From positions 94,008,292-94,072,291 of the forward strand of contig NC_061510.1 in assembly GCF_022539505.1 (NCBI RefSeq): DNA of 64,000 bases, given 5' to 3'. Numbering within the stretch: position 1 is the stretch's first letter; every line of letters begins with the position of its first letter. The notes beneath the pieces were generated by a model, which saw only the letters and a program-made list of their open reading frames with translations, made no database searches and was not told where the DNA came from. The position numbers were made by a program, and so were the translations under genes. Origin of the DNA: Lolium rigidum. Its lineage: Eukaryota; Streptophyta; Magnoliopsida; Poales; Poaceae. Shown in pieces: positions 1-10,964 of the stretch.

Positions 1-1
1 G

Positions 2-745
2 CTAGGTGGCCTCAAAAACGAGAAAAAAACGTTTTGACATGCACAACGGACAGACCCAAAATCGTCGGCCATGGTACACCAGCAACCACGGCGCGACTTC
101 AACTTCGTCGGCCATGGAAACTTTTCTTGTAGTGCATGAAGTCAACAATGCCTCCCCCCACCATGCCTTTGATAAACCAGCAGTGGCTAACATGGAATTC
201 ACCAAGTCAGTCAGCGTGCGGTTTTTCCTCTCGGCAACCCCGTTTGATTGGGGTGAATAGGGAGGCGTCCTCTCATGAATAATGCCATGTTCCTCATAGA
301 ATTCATCAAAGATTTTAGGAAAATATTCGCCACCACGATCCGACCTAAGACGCTTGATCTTTCTCTCTAGTTGATTTTCAACTTCGGCCTTATAAATTTT
401 AAAGTAGTCTAAAGCTTCATCTTTAGTTCGCAACAAATAAACATAGCAAAATCTAGTAGCATCATCAATCAATGTCATGAAATATCTCTTTCCACCTTTT
501 GTCAACACACCATTCATCTCGCATAGATCAGAATGTATGAGTTCTAGAGGTGCCAAGTTTCTTTCCTCGGCCGCCTTGTGAGGCTTCCGAGGTTGCTTTG
601 ATTGCACACAACTATGGCACTTAGAACCTTTGGCAATGGTTAAATTCGGAATTAAACTTAAACTGGATAGCCGAGACATTAAACCAAAATTAATGTGACA
701 TAAACGAGAATGCCAAACACTCGGTATCATCACTAACATTGCCAC
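2..745 (-). pseudogene. copia GAG-pre-integrase and integrase fragment
   Basis: The 247-residue reading frame starts with a GAG-pre-integrase type stretch (VWHSRLCHINFG, then a C-x2-C pair, CHSC). It runs into the integrase core with the first Asp in HSDLCEMNG, the second in RSDRGGEY and the Glu in NGVAERKNRT, so the D-D-E catalytic set is visible. The last residues near 2-100 leave the expected integrase sequence, suggesting a frameshift or rearrangement close to the window edge. The protein would insert cDNA into the host chromosome. It belongs to the same degraded element as the gag pieces at 981-2348. Confidence 0.88.
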
Positions 746-980
746 AAATATGGTTCACGAGACTTATTACTGAAATCGAAGCGAAAAGCGGAACAAGCCT
801 CCGCACTCATAGCCTTTACCAATAAATTGTCCAAACTTGAAACAACTACTTTATTCGACTCTAAAACAACCTTAAACCCATCTCTCGCATAGAAGGGAGC
901 CGCTAACGAGATTCTTGTTCATAGTAGGGACATGCTGCACGTTCCTCGCTGCACGATTTTCCCCGAAGTGAACTTCAGAT
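746..980 (-). pseudogene. copia protease/pre-integrase linker, stop-broken
   Basis: Minus-strand translation keeps copia-like sequence between protease and integrase (GTVDLKFTSGK near 985-955, then a VVLES..VVVSSLDNLL region) but includes stop codons and frame changes. This joins the protease piece at 981-1388 to the integrase piece at 2-745 and shows they are one element. Confidence 0.6.
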
Positions 981-1388
981 CTACCGTGCCAACACCACGA
1001 ACGAAGCATGTGACCCATTCCCCATCAAGACGGAAGAATCCCCGGCGACCTGGTAAGAAGTGAACATGGATATGTCAGCACACACATGAACATTAGCACC
1101 TGTATCAATCCACCAACATGGAGATTGAAATACCGAAAGAACAGTAAAGAGATTACCGTACCCATCAGCATTGCTAGCGGTCACCGTGTTGACTTGCCTC
1201 CCTTTTTCTTGCGGTCTGCCCTCTCTGGACGAGTCCTTAGAAAAGTGGCCAGCCTCTCCACGGGTAAAGCAGCTCAGATCTGCTTTGTTTATCATCTTCT
1301 TCTTCTTGAAGGTTGTAGTCTTCATAGGCTTATTGAAGGAGGGCTTGTTATTCCCTTTGTTCTTGCCGTAGGGTTTCTTCTGCACCAT
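981..1388 (-). pseudogene. copia gag zinc knuckle and aspartic protease fragment
   Basis: The 135-residue frame has a Lys-rich tract, then a CCHC-like knuckle (CFTRGEAGHFSKDSS) in which the second and last cysteines have become Arg and Ser, then an aspartic protease active site (WWIDTGANVHV). The DTGA motif is typical of copia protease. The damaged knuckle would not hold zinc properly. This agrees with the other frame breaks in this element. Confidence 0.82.
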
Positions 1389-1750
1389 GTTGGCGCTAGA
1401 CTGACCCTCTCCTTTCTCGCATTATCCTTAGCCCGAGCTTTCTCCTCAACATCAAGAGACGCTATCAGATTTTCAACCGATATCTCCCTGTCTCTTGTGT
1501 TTGAGAGTTGTGGCAAAGTTCCTCCATGAAGGGGGCAACTTAGCGATGATGCATCCAGCCACAAACTTGTCGGGTAAGGCACACTTAAGGAGTTCAAGCT
1601 CTTTCGCAATGCACTCGTATATCATGAGCTTGTTCGACTATAGAACGGTTGTTTACCATCCCGATGTCATGGAAGCTCTCCATGATGTACAGGTTCACTC
1701 GCTCGCATTGGTTGCACCGAATTTAGCATTCAAGTGCATCCCGTAGCTCT

Positions 1751-2348
1751 TTACCATCTCGTTATGTGCATGTACACATCACACATGACGATCGACAAGA
1801 ATACTCTAGAACGCATCCGACGAAGAGAGTATTGTTTTCCTTGAACTTGTTCTCGATCTTGGTCAGATATAGTTCCTTCAGGTAAACCATCACTAACTTC
1901 GAACACTTTCGAGATGAGTAAGCCAGAGCATGGCCTTAACTTGCCACCTCTTAAAGTGCACACCGGTGAACTTATCCGGCCTCAGTGCATCAGCAAAACC
2001 AGCCATTGTTAACTCAGGAAATTGCCTAGAGTTAGGTTTTTGGATTGTTGGATAATTAGGCACAATTTCCATGATTAATTCCAGAATATAAAACATGATG
2101 ACAGCAACTACTAACATGTGAAACTCGAACATACTAGATGCATTAATCAACATGAGTAGCAGCAGCAGCAAGGGTAAAGCATCCATCGCTAAACGGATCG
2201 AGATATGTCGCACGTACCGATCCGGCGGAGGTGGCGGTGGAGGTGTAGCGGACGATGTCGCAGCCAGTAATGTTGTTGATGACAACGTTGTTGACGACAG
2301 GGACGACGGGTCGAAGTAGACGGCGTTGAAGACGACGGTAGGCAGCAC
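1751..2348 (-). pseudogene. copia gag N-terminal region, frameshifted
   Basis: Minus-strand frames contain a gag start (MAGFADALRPDKFTGVHF, then KRWQVKAMLWLTHL) in one frame and continue (KVFEVSDGLPEGTISDQDRE) in another, so at least one frameshift lies near 1930. The RPDKF..W..K...WL pattern is characteristic of copia gag capsid proteins of the UBN2 type. A nearby GC-rich stretch upstream reads as leader. Confidence 0.75.
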
Positions 2349-2559
2349 CGCCCGACTTGGACGGAAGGCGACCCGTGATGAAGAGCTTGAGCGATCGCGC
2401 GAGCGCTTCCCAAAAACCTAATTCGCCCTCTCCCGTACAGGATCGCAAGGACGAGCGGTTCCGGAGACCTGCTCTCCCGTTCGCCGATGTACGTCGGCTC
2501 GTGGGATGGAGTAGGCTACGATGGCGGCGCAAGCAGAGAGAGGTGGAAACCCTAACTCG

Positions 2560-3010
2560 TGTATTGGCTGTGTTTCTGCGGTAGCCGGGCAGGAGATTAT
2601 ATAGGCTCGGGAAACCCTAGGCAACGTGGGCCACGCCCACGTCGCACGAACGTTTCGAGTCGGTTACAGATAGCCCACGATCCGGGAGCGACCCAAACCG
2701 ACTAACTGCGACGTGTCCGTCTAGGACTCTGTTCGTTTTCCTGAGCTGCAAAAAGTAAGGAAAGTCTCGGCTCGAGGCTCAATCCACTCACCACGAGCGC
2801 GGCGCGCGTCGTGCGTGTCGAGTCGAGTCGAGTCGAGTCGAGACGAGACGAGCGAGCGAGGAGGAGGAGGAGCGCGCGTGTAGCACTCCTATTCTCACTC
2901 ACTTACTAGTGGTGGAACAACCCACCTTATAAGGTGGTCTAACTTCCTCCCAACTTTCCATGTGGGACTAAACTTCCTACCTCTTGCCACTCCCTAGTGA
3001 GCTGCCACCA
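2560..3010 (-). other. Probable leader/LTR part of the minus-strand copia element
   Basis: On the minus strand this stretch has a TATA-like CCTATATAATCTC at about 2593-2605, a pyrimidine-rich segment and a conserved-looking block with AAGTTGGTGGCAGCTC near 3000. It sits directly upstream of the gag start, as a copia LTR and leader should. With no partner LTR in the window the boundaries are unproven. Confidence 0.45.
2818..2875. repeat. GTCGA/GAC-GAG simple repeat followed by GGA repeats
   Basis: A short microsatellite: GTCGA units in tandem, grading into GAC-GAG, GCGA and then GGA units. It lies inside the putative copia LTR/leader. Confidence 0.8.
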
Positions 3011-3546
3011 ACTTGGGCTCAAACTCACAAGGCTGCCACTAAGTGGGCTTTGAGATTTATAGGGAAAATCTGAAATCTAGTATGGGTCATCAAATGTGGG
3101 CCCAATATTTCAACAGATCCGCCGCCTGGCGACGAAATCCGGCTTATTCTTCAAGTGCCCAAGAAGCCAGGGGCGCAGGGGAGTCGCACACCTCGCGGCA
3201 GAGCTCCGAAGACCACCGCCGCAGAAGGGGAGAGGCGCCAACGCAGAACCCGACATTGACAACACCACCGCCTCCACAGCGCCGCTGGCCGGAACCCTAC
3301 CGAAGCGTAGACTATATACAAGCCGGGATCCGGGGTTTCCCCACCCTCCCGCTGCCGCAGCGGCCGCCAGAGGATTTTTTCTATTTTCTGGATCTTTCTG
3401 TATGAACAGTTTTTCAATATAATCATCTTCTACCTGCAAAAAAAACGTTACGGTTTGGACAGAAGTGAAACATGCATGTATAACAAAACCTTTTCATCCT
3501 ACGTGACCATTCAAGATCTATACACTATGTAGGCCTTCAGGAGACG
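3011..3546. other. Unassigned spacer between copia and LINE
   Basis: No supportable gene. A GC-rich segment (3120-3370) is followed by a tail ending in CAAAAAAAA at 3437-3446, which could be the 3' end of a small retroposed sequence. Open frames here are short and without recognisable motifs. Confidence 0.4.
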
Positions 3547-4173
3547 ATGAAGTCGTCCTTCTCGCATGCAGACCTAAGGGGTATTGACCCCTTGGGCAAG
3601 TTTGCTTGGCATCACACCCCGGCGTTGGGGCGATCCGGGGGGATGCTACTAGGGGTGAACGAGGATGCTTTCGATGTCCTGGGATGGTACTCGGGCACCT
3701 TCTTCATCCATGTTGACGTGCGGAAACTTGACACTTCCAAGGACTGGTCCTTGTTTGTCGTGTATGGGCCGGCTGATCACCGCAAATCTCCTGAATTCCT
3801 TAGCGAGCTCTCGCTGGCCGTTGGGGCTTGCCCTCTTCCTCTGGTGGTGGGACGGGACTTTAATATGATTAGGGGATCATATGACAAAAACAACGACAAT
3901 ATTGGCTGGCCTCGGGTCCATCGTTTCAATGAGTGTGTCGCCAACCTCGCCCATAGGGAAGTCCGTAGGACTGGGGCGCGGTATACGTGGACTACCCGCC
4001 AATTGAACCCGGTTCGTTGTGTGCTTGACAGGGTTTTCATTTCAGCAGATTGGGAGACTTTATTCCCTCTCTGTTCTTTGATGGCGGATACCATTATTGG
4101 TCCCGACCACTCCCCGTTGATTCTCAGCTCCGAGGAGGAGTTCAGGAAACAGAGCCCTCATTTCTTCTTTTGA
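3547..4173 (+). pseudogene. LINE ORF2 endonuclease domain
   Basis: The 208-residue frame reads as an endonuclease/exonuclease/phosphatase-type domain: GGMLLGVN, FVVYGPAD, VVGRDFNMIR (the usual GDFN has become GRDFN), RYTWTTRQ, DRVFIS and GPDHSPLIL. The terminal D-H pair of the active site is kept. This domain nicks target DNA to start target-primed reverse transcription. Sequence past residue 200 loses frame at about 4170. Confidence 0.85.
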
Positions 4174-4475
4174 GAAAGAGTGGCTTGAGAGACCTGGCTT
4201 TGGGGAGTTAGTCTCTGCTAAATGGCGTGACCTAATGTTCGAGGTGGGGAACTGTCCCGATCCCATTGAGCGGTGGCAACGCGTCTCGGTGGGTTTGAGA
4301 CAATTCTTGAAAGGCTGGGGGGCAACCTCGGCAAGGAAAATCATGATTTCAAGGCGGAGATTCTGGCTCATATTCAAGCCCTCGACGGCAGGGATGGGCC
4401 CTTCGTTATCACCTGGAGAATCAACCCACCCATCTGTCGAAGGTGGAGGAGTAATATTGGCGTCAACGGAGTCGG

Positions 4476-5734
4476 GTGGATTGGCTAACCAAGGGGGATG
4501 CCAACACTGCATTTTTCCATGTCTTTTCCAATGGGCGGTGGCGTAAATGTGCCATTACTCGCCTGAACATTGATTTGGGGATCATTGTTGAACCCCTGGC
4601 CCTCCAGCAGCATATTTATGATTTCTATCACGTGCTTATGGGGGCCAAGGGGGATCAAAACCTCTTTCACCTTAATCCAACCATCTGGCACGCGTCGGGG
4701 CGTGTGTCTGATGAGAATAATGATAACCTCATGATTGCCTTCTCGAGGGAAGAAACTGATGTGGTTCTGGCTAGTATGAAAGTCGACACGGCTCCGGGGC
4801 CACATGGCTTCCCTGTCGCTTTATTCAAGCGTTTCTGGCACCTAGTGAAGCCCTTGATCCTGGACATCGTGAATGGTTTTGCTCTAGGGAGAGTGGACAT
4901 TTCTAGGCTCAATTTTCGCATTCTTTCACTTATCCCTAAGGTCCCCGGGGCGGAGTACATTAAGTAGTTAAGACCTATTGCGTTGATTAACGTTATTTTC
5001 AAATTTGTCGCTAAGGCGTATGCTATTCGGCTTTCTCCTGTTGCACATAGAACTATTAGTAGATCTCAGTCAGCGTTTATCACGGGTCGACACATTCATG
5101 AGGGAGTCCTATATCTTCAAGAGGTTATCCATGAATCTAAATGCAGGAAACATAGGGGAGCTTTCCAGAAGCTAGATTCTGAGAAAGCCTATTACCGGGT
5201 GAACTGGCCCTTCCTCCGTGAGTTGTTACTGGGCAAAGGCTTCGAACCTTCCTAGGTCCACAGTGCTATGGGTTTGGTCTCGGACTCTTGAGGGGCCAGA
5301 CTGCTATCGCCTTTAACGAAGATATCGGTAATTACTTTCGTAACAGCCGAGGGGTGCGCCAGGTAGACCCCCTTTCTCCTCTCCTCTTTGACTACATCGT
5401 AGACGCCCCAGCCGTAATCCTGTATAAGGCTAGAGAGGCGGGCCACATTGCGGGTGTGGTCCCGCACCTGATTCCTAGGGGAGTCGCCCATTTGCAATAC
5501 GCAGATGACAGTATCATCATGATCCAGCCGAATGATCTAGCAGTAGCCGACCTGAAATACATTTTGATGTGCTTTGAGAGCATGTCGGGCCTCCGTATCA
5601 ATTTCCACAAAAGTGAGGTCATGGTGCTTGGGTTGGAGGATGAGGGGGTCTCAAGATCGCTCATATGTTCAACTGCAAGCAAGGGTCCTTCCCCTTCACC
5701 TACCTGGGCTTTCCGGTCAGTGACCGAGCTTTGA
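4476..5734 (+). pseudogene. LINE ORF2 reverse transcriptase, broken
   Basis: Three consecutive frames together show APGPHGFPVALFKRFW, LRPIALINVIFK, SQSAFITGRHI, QVDPLSPLLFD and the catalytic block LQYADDSIIMIQ. Stops at 4965-4967 and 5253-5255 and a frameshift near 5280 separate them. The usual first catalytic Asp motif (FEKAYDRVNW in the family) reads SEKAYYRVNW here, so an active-site residue is lost as well. Confidence 0.85.
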
Positions 5735-5916
5735 CAGCAGCGGACTGGGGTCCTCTAATGGACAAGGTGGGCAAGCGTGCTGACCCGTGGATGTCCAAGA
5801 TGATGTCCTCGGCTACCAGACTAACTCTGATCAACGCTTGCATGTCTAGTCTACCCCTCCATGCTATGGCAGTTTGCCTCTTGGGAGAGGGTACGCATAG
5901 TATTATAGACAAACAT

Positions 5917-6472
5917 TGATGTGGGCATTACCCTTTGGGTAACCAACATTAGACTACCTCCTCCGGCCCAACCAGGAGCCCCTGAAGATTGCCCAACCGC
6001 CAAGGTGGGCCTATACATCGGTTCCAGTAAAGGAGACTCACCCAAAGAAGGATTCTTGATGAACAAGGCAAGAATACGCTATACAAGGAAAGATTAGAGT
6101 AGATCTTTTTGTAACCTAGTCGAGTCCGGACAGAACTCTTGGGACCTGGCCTGCTATATAAGGGCCAGGAGAGGGTCTGCCCAGACACAACTTCAACACA
6201 TAGATTCACCGCAAGTCAAGAGCGAGAACCCTAGATTCTTAGCCTCTCGACAAGACAACAACCACAGCCTATCGGCTACTCCATTGTAACCTGATATATT
6301 CGATAATCAAGATCAGAGAAGCAGGAAGTAAGGGTTTTACCTCGCCGAGGGTCCCGAACCTGGGTAAATCTCTCTCCCCGTTTGTTTGGTATCCGATGTC
6401 TCGTGTCAGCCTGCAGGATTCTGTCAACCCTAAGCCCCTCATGGTGGGAATTGCTGGGGAGCACCCTCGTCA
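5917..6472 (+). repeat. 5' LTR of the truncated gypsy element
   Basis: Starts TGATGTGGGCATT and ends CTCGTCA, with TG...CA termini. A TATA box (TATATAAGG at about 6155) and a long R/U5 with ACCTCGCCGAGGGTCCCGA lie inside. It is followed at once by ATTGGCGCCGTCTATGGG, the primer-binding-site context usual for this type of gypsy element. No 3' copy exists in the window, so the ends are inferred from these signals. Confidence 0.8.
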
Positions 6473-7397
6473 ATTGGCGCCGTCTATGGGAAACTTGTCG
6501 GCACAAGGCACGTCATCGGCTGCTCCGGTCACATCGGATGCATTCTTGCTGACGTCACCAACACCATCATCTCCAACGCCCTTAGGCTCAAGGGACCCAG
6601 TTCGTTGCGGATCCTTCGAGTTTACTCCATGCAACGATGCGTCGCGTCCAACTCCTTCGGAGTTATGCGGCGACATGGACTCAACGTTCGGTGGAGTTCA
6701 CTTCATCATCGACTCTGGAGGTTTCCTTCGACTTCCGGGCTCAGGCGTGCTAGGCTTGGAAAGGACTTCAGTTCCAACAATCGTCGTTCCTTCGCCATTT
6801 TCGTTCAACAACAACGACGTAAGCATCTAGAGAAATCTTAGTAGTAGTGGGAGCAGGCAGGAGCACCGGAAGAGGAGAAGGGATCTTCATTACGAGGCAA
6901 TTGACCGAGCCGCAAGCTGTTCCTATCATCATGGCGAAGGATGTTACAATGCGCAATTAGACAGAAGTCACGGCCGACATGATCGCCTCCCTCAGGCGCC
7001 TTACCTGCCAGCTGCAGAACAACTTGTTGCTCCATGTTACTTGCATACTTACATCGACCCAAAAAACAATATTGAGAAGGCATCACATCTACTCAAAGAT
7101 TGTTGGCAGTTCCTTGATATTCAGAAGTTGTGTGAGGTGCTAGGATCTAATTCAGAAGCAAAGGCGTGCCCGATAAAAGGAGGAACGACTACCTATGCTC
7201 AGCCACAACAACAGCAGTATGTGCCAACTGAAGATATCTACGTGCCAGCTGAAGTCTACCCTGTGTCTCGAGGGCATGTGAACATGATTCACAAGGCCAG
7301 CGTTTCAAAAAGGGAACCCAAGAAGTTTTCCCGGGAGATAAAGCTTGCAGAAGTGGCTATGGCGACTGTGCCCGAATATATTGACTGGTCAGATTAA
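6473..7397 (+). pseudogene. gypsy gag remnant
   Basis: After the primer-binding region the sequence holds short frames only. The best piece, 7041-7397 (118 residues), matches the region just before gypsy protease: a DPKNN..KASHLLKDCWQF stretch, Gln/Pro-rich residues and EPKKFSREIKLAEVAMATVPEYIDWSD. The capsid part expected upstream is largely deleted or scrambled. Confidence 0.6.
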
Positions 7398-7403
7398 AAC
7401 ATC

Positions 7404-7934
7404 ATGCTTAGCAGGGCAAATCATCCGACAACCGTCCCAAGGCCCGGTCACGCCGCCCTGGTCCTTGAAGCACAGATCGGAGGATACAACATGAGCAATG
7501 TGTTCATGGATGGAGGAAGTGGTTTAAACCTCTTGTTTGCAAGCACAATGAAGGCGATGGATCTAACAGCCGATGTGTTAAAAGAATCTGACACTAGCTT
7601 CCACAGCATGATCCCGGCCCGACCGGCCCGACACGAATATCCTCTTGGCAAGATCTCGCTGGACGTTGTCTTTGGTACACCCAGCAATTTCAGGAAGGAG
7701 AGACTCGAGTTCGAGGTAGTAGATTGGGAATCGCAGTACCACGCAATCCTCGGCCGACCAGCATTTGCCAAGTTTATGGCAGTTCCTCATTATGCGTATT
7801 TGAAACTGAAGATGCCAGGCAATAACGGGACTACAATAACTGTTCATGGAAGCTTTTCTCGTTCCTATAACTGTGACAAGGATTTCAGAAGATCGCCTCC
7901 AAATTCAGAGTCAGAGAAGAGCTCAATGCACTAG
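7404..7934 (+). pseudogene. gypsy aspartic protease region
   Basis: The 176-residue frame shows the retropepsin-like motif VFMDGGSGLNLLFA (DGGS at the active site) followed by FRKERLEFEVVDWESQYHAILGRPAFAKFMAVPHYAYLKLKMPG, which is the standard protease-to-RT linker of plant gypsy elements. It is separated from the gag piece by one stop codon at 7395-7397 in a neighbouring frame. Confidence 0.86.
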
Positions 7935-8188
7935 ACGTACTCACTGACCATACGCAGCCACCTGCCGACAATCGGAACACAAAGTTCGACGAGTTTGACG
8001 CCGCCAACGAAGCAAAAAAGCATCAAGTGCATCCCTCTGATCCGAAGAAAACAATCAATTCATCGGCTAATCTTACTATCGCATAGGAAGGCACACTCAT
8101 CGAGTTCCTCTGTGAGCGCTGTGAATATTTACATGGAAACCATCCGACATGCCAGGTATTCCCAGGGAACTCGCTGAGCACGCCCTCA

Positions 8189-9262
8189 ATGTTGACCCCC
8201 AAAGCCAAGCCTGTACAGCAGACGCTGCGTCCTTTTTTGGAACCAAAAAGAAAATTCATTGGAGAAGAAGTTAGTCGGCTCCGCAAAGCCGGGATTATTC
8301 GAGAGCTCAAGGAAGCCAAATGGGTAGCTAACCCAGTCATGTTGCCGAAGAAATATACGACAGCTCTTCGTATGTGGATCGACTTCACGAGCATTAACAA
8401 GAATTGCCCGAAGGATCATTTCCCGTTGCCTCGCATCGATCAAATAGTCGACTCCTCGGCAGGCTGTGATCGCCTCTATTTTTTAGACGCTTACTCAGGT
8501 TATAATCAAATCAAGCTCAAAGAAGAAGACCAGGAGTTGACAACATTCATCACACCGCATGGTGTTTACTACTACAACGTCATGACTTTCGGGTTAAAAA
8601 ACGCGGGCCCAACCTATCAAAGGTGTATGCAAGCCTGCCTCGGAGATCAGATTGGCCGGAATATCGAGGTCTATATCGACGACATCGTCATCAAGACCAG
8701 AAATGTTGTGACGCTCATCGACGACTTGAGAGAAACCTTCGATAACCTCGACCGTTACAAAATCAAGCTGAACCCGAAGAAATGCTTTTTCGGGGTACCA
8801 CGAGGCCAAGTACTGAGGTACTTTATTTCAGCCAGAGGAATAGAAGCTAATCGCTTAAAGATCAAAGGCGTTCTCGACATGGAGCCACCAAGAACTTTAC
8901 TGCAGGTGCAACAGTTAGCAGGACGAGTGACAGCCCTCAGCAGGTTCATTGCAAAATTAGGAGAAAAGGTTCTGCCCTTCTATCAGTTGATGAAGAAATC
9001 AGAAAAATTCGAGTGGACAGCAGAAACACAAGACGCTTTCGACAATCTAAAGAAAGTTTTGTTGACCTCTCCGGTCCTCGTTACTCCACACGACAGGGAT
9101 CCGATGTTACTCTATATCGCAGCAACTAGTCGAGTTGTCAGCACTGTGCTCGTAGTCAAGCGTGTGGAACAAGGGAAAGTTCATGGCGTACAACGCCCTG
9201 TCTATTACCTCAGTGAAGTACTCACACCAGCAAAGCAGCGGTACCCACAGTACCAGAAATAA
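8189..9262 (+). pseudogene. gypsy reverse transcriptase with start of RNase H
   Basis: A 357-residue open frame. RT motifs in order: MLPKKYTTALRMWIDFTSIN, YFLDAYSGYNQI (first Asp), TFITPHGVYYYNVMTFGLKNA, and the catalytic box VYIDDIVIK. It continues through the thumb/connection region (LAGRVTALSRFI) into the RNase H start (DPMLLYIAATS). The frame itself is intact, but the element lacks integrase and 3' LTR, so it can only be a remnant. The missing 200 residues upstream include short frames only. Confidence 0.9.
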
Positions 9263-10964
9263 ATCTACAATTTGATTACCGTCCTTCGAATGGACTCTTC
9301 AAAACTTCATATTTGTCAAATGAATTCCCTAATTCCCTAATTTAATAAATTTGTGATTACACTTATGTTATCATTCACCGCTATCATTGATGCCACCCCC
9401 TGTAATATTTTTTTGCCCTATCTACTATTGTTCATCTCATACAATTATTCTCCCCCTTATGTCCACAATCGATACTAGCAACATATGGGCTAGAGACAAG
9501 TTAAACCAAAAGGTCATTTCTTGTTTATAGTGAATTTTTTTATTTTTTTATAAAATTTTTTTGTATCAACATATGATTTCAACTAGTTAATTTAATTTTA
9601 ATACATTTATCACAGTAAATTATATGGCAATGTTGATAAATAAATGACATGGTATTATTGATTTTACATACTAACACATGTAATTAAAATAAACATAAAT
9701 TATAATTGAGTTTGGTTTTGAAATGATATTTTTATGGCATTTCTTTCAACTTCGGTTATCTATATATTAGTTTGATTATATTTTGAGATGGGTATTCCCA
9801 TATATTGGTTAGTTGTACTATGCAATTAAATAACGATCTCACCTTTGTGCCTTTTTTCCATGATGGGCCGGTGGAACTACTCAATTTTTTCATGTGACAA
9901 ATCCTCTCAAATAGATCTAAAATAGTAAGCGCAAAATCAAATTGCATGTATATACATATTTAAGTACGACACTTGGATGAATTATCCATACATTTCTGTG
10001 TTTGTTTCTATTTCATTTTCCTTAAATATCTTTTATAGAGTTCGAAAGTTTCTAATCTAACAAGTATTTTCATAGAAGTATCTAGTGTTTATTGTCTATC
10101 TTAAGATGTAAGGAAACAATATATTATAAAAGGTTTATGCAAGAGGTTTGTCCCCATTGGCATTGGTTGTTCGTTGGTTCACCTTCATGGTCAAGTGTGT
10201 CCTATATATCTTTGTGGCCGTGTAATAAACGGGCAATGTATGCCCGCTCCGCACTTGTATCGAAATATAATCACATGTAAATACATATAGACTCATGCAT
10301 GTTAGACTGTATATACGGTAGCTCATGTATTGTACCTGACCCTAAGGGGTGTCGAGCGTTCCCCCATCCTTTTTTTTACAATGCATATATGTGAGGATTC
10401 TGGGCTAGCTGCCAGAAATACCCATTATGCATACTACAACAATCCCATGATCAGGTTGTTAGTGTGCATAACTTCAACTTGTATGAAAGTTTGAATCTTG
10501 ATACTTAAGGATTATTAATAAAAATGGTTGTGTGCATCATTTTGATGCAGAGGCTGGGGTAATATCTCCCATTTCGAAAAAAACACGTGACTGAAAAACA
10601 TCCTAGTTCACAAAGACGTCGGTGTACACGTCTTCCATGCAGATTCCACGCTTCCATGTCTAAACAAGTTAATAAGCTAGGTGATGATATTTGAATGTAC
10701 CCGCAATCTATCCACAACTGGGTATAGGAGTATACTTTTGTATGACTTACTCTAGAGGAAGGGTTGCTATACTATGTTTCATTTGTTGACTAGAGATTAG
10801 TTTCTCGTGTAGATATAACATAAGATAGATTTGAAATCCTGCGAAAACATGTTTTTTTAAAAAACCATGATCTATTTTCAATTTAGTCATAACATCAGGG
10901 TTCATGTCCCTCATGAGTAACACCCCTTCTTCAAACATTCTATCATCAACCATTGTAGCACAAC
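9263..10964. other. AT-rich spacer with minor repeat tails
   Basis: No gene supported. AT-rich sequence. At about 10522-10583 there is a retroposon-like 3' tail (GATGCAGAGGCTGGGGTAAT, then CATTTCGAAAAAAA). The block 10205-10300 resembles 19150-19245 (both contain GTGTAATAAACGGGCAA-like and TTGTAC/TATC-AAAAT-like segments), so an old dispersed repeat is present. Confidence 0.5.
10960..10964. repeat. Left target-site duplication ACAAC
   Basis: ACAAC directly before the TG of the 5-kb LTR, matched by ACAAC at 17354-17358 after the other end. Confidence 0.9.

Larger units (their letters stand above)
1..3010 (-). mobile_element. Degraded Ty1/copia retrotransposon, 5' portion
   Basis: Reading the minus strand from about 3010 down to 1 gives, in order, a leader/LTR-like stretch, a gag start, a zinc-knuckle plus protease piece and an integrase. 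This is the gag-protease-integrase order of Ty1/copia elements. Reverse transcriptase and the 3' LTR would lie to the left, outside the window. Frames change several times between the pieces and the zinc knuckle has lost cysteines, so the copy is dead. The exact 5' LTR boundary is not resolved, because no second LTR is present for comparison. Confidence 0.85.
3547..5916 (+). mobile_element. LINE (L1-type) fragment, truncated by a gypsy LTR
   Basis: Plus-strand pieces give an endonuclease domain (3547-4173) followed by a reverse transcriptase (about 4476-5734) and the start of the post-RT region (5665-5916, YLGFPVSDRAL then DWGPLMDKV). This is ORF2 order for an L1-type LINE. The 3' part, including any zf-RVT/RNase H region and poly(A), is missing: sequence changes abruptly at 5917 into a gypsy LTR. 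ORF1 is also absent. Several frameshifts and stop codons make it a fossil. Confidence 0.88.
5917..9262 (+). mobile_element. Truncated Ty3/gypsy retrotransposon
   Basis: A 5' LTR (5917-6472) is followed by a short interior with a gag remnant, protease and reverse transcriptase up to about 9262, where recognisable sequence ends in the early RNase H region. Integrase and 3' LTR are missing. Most of gag is also missing: the space between LTR and protease is under 1 kb. The element lies inside the LINE at 3547-5916. Confidence 0.87.
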
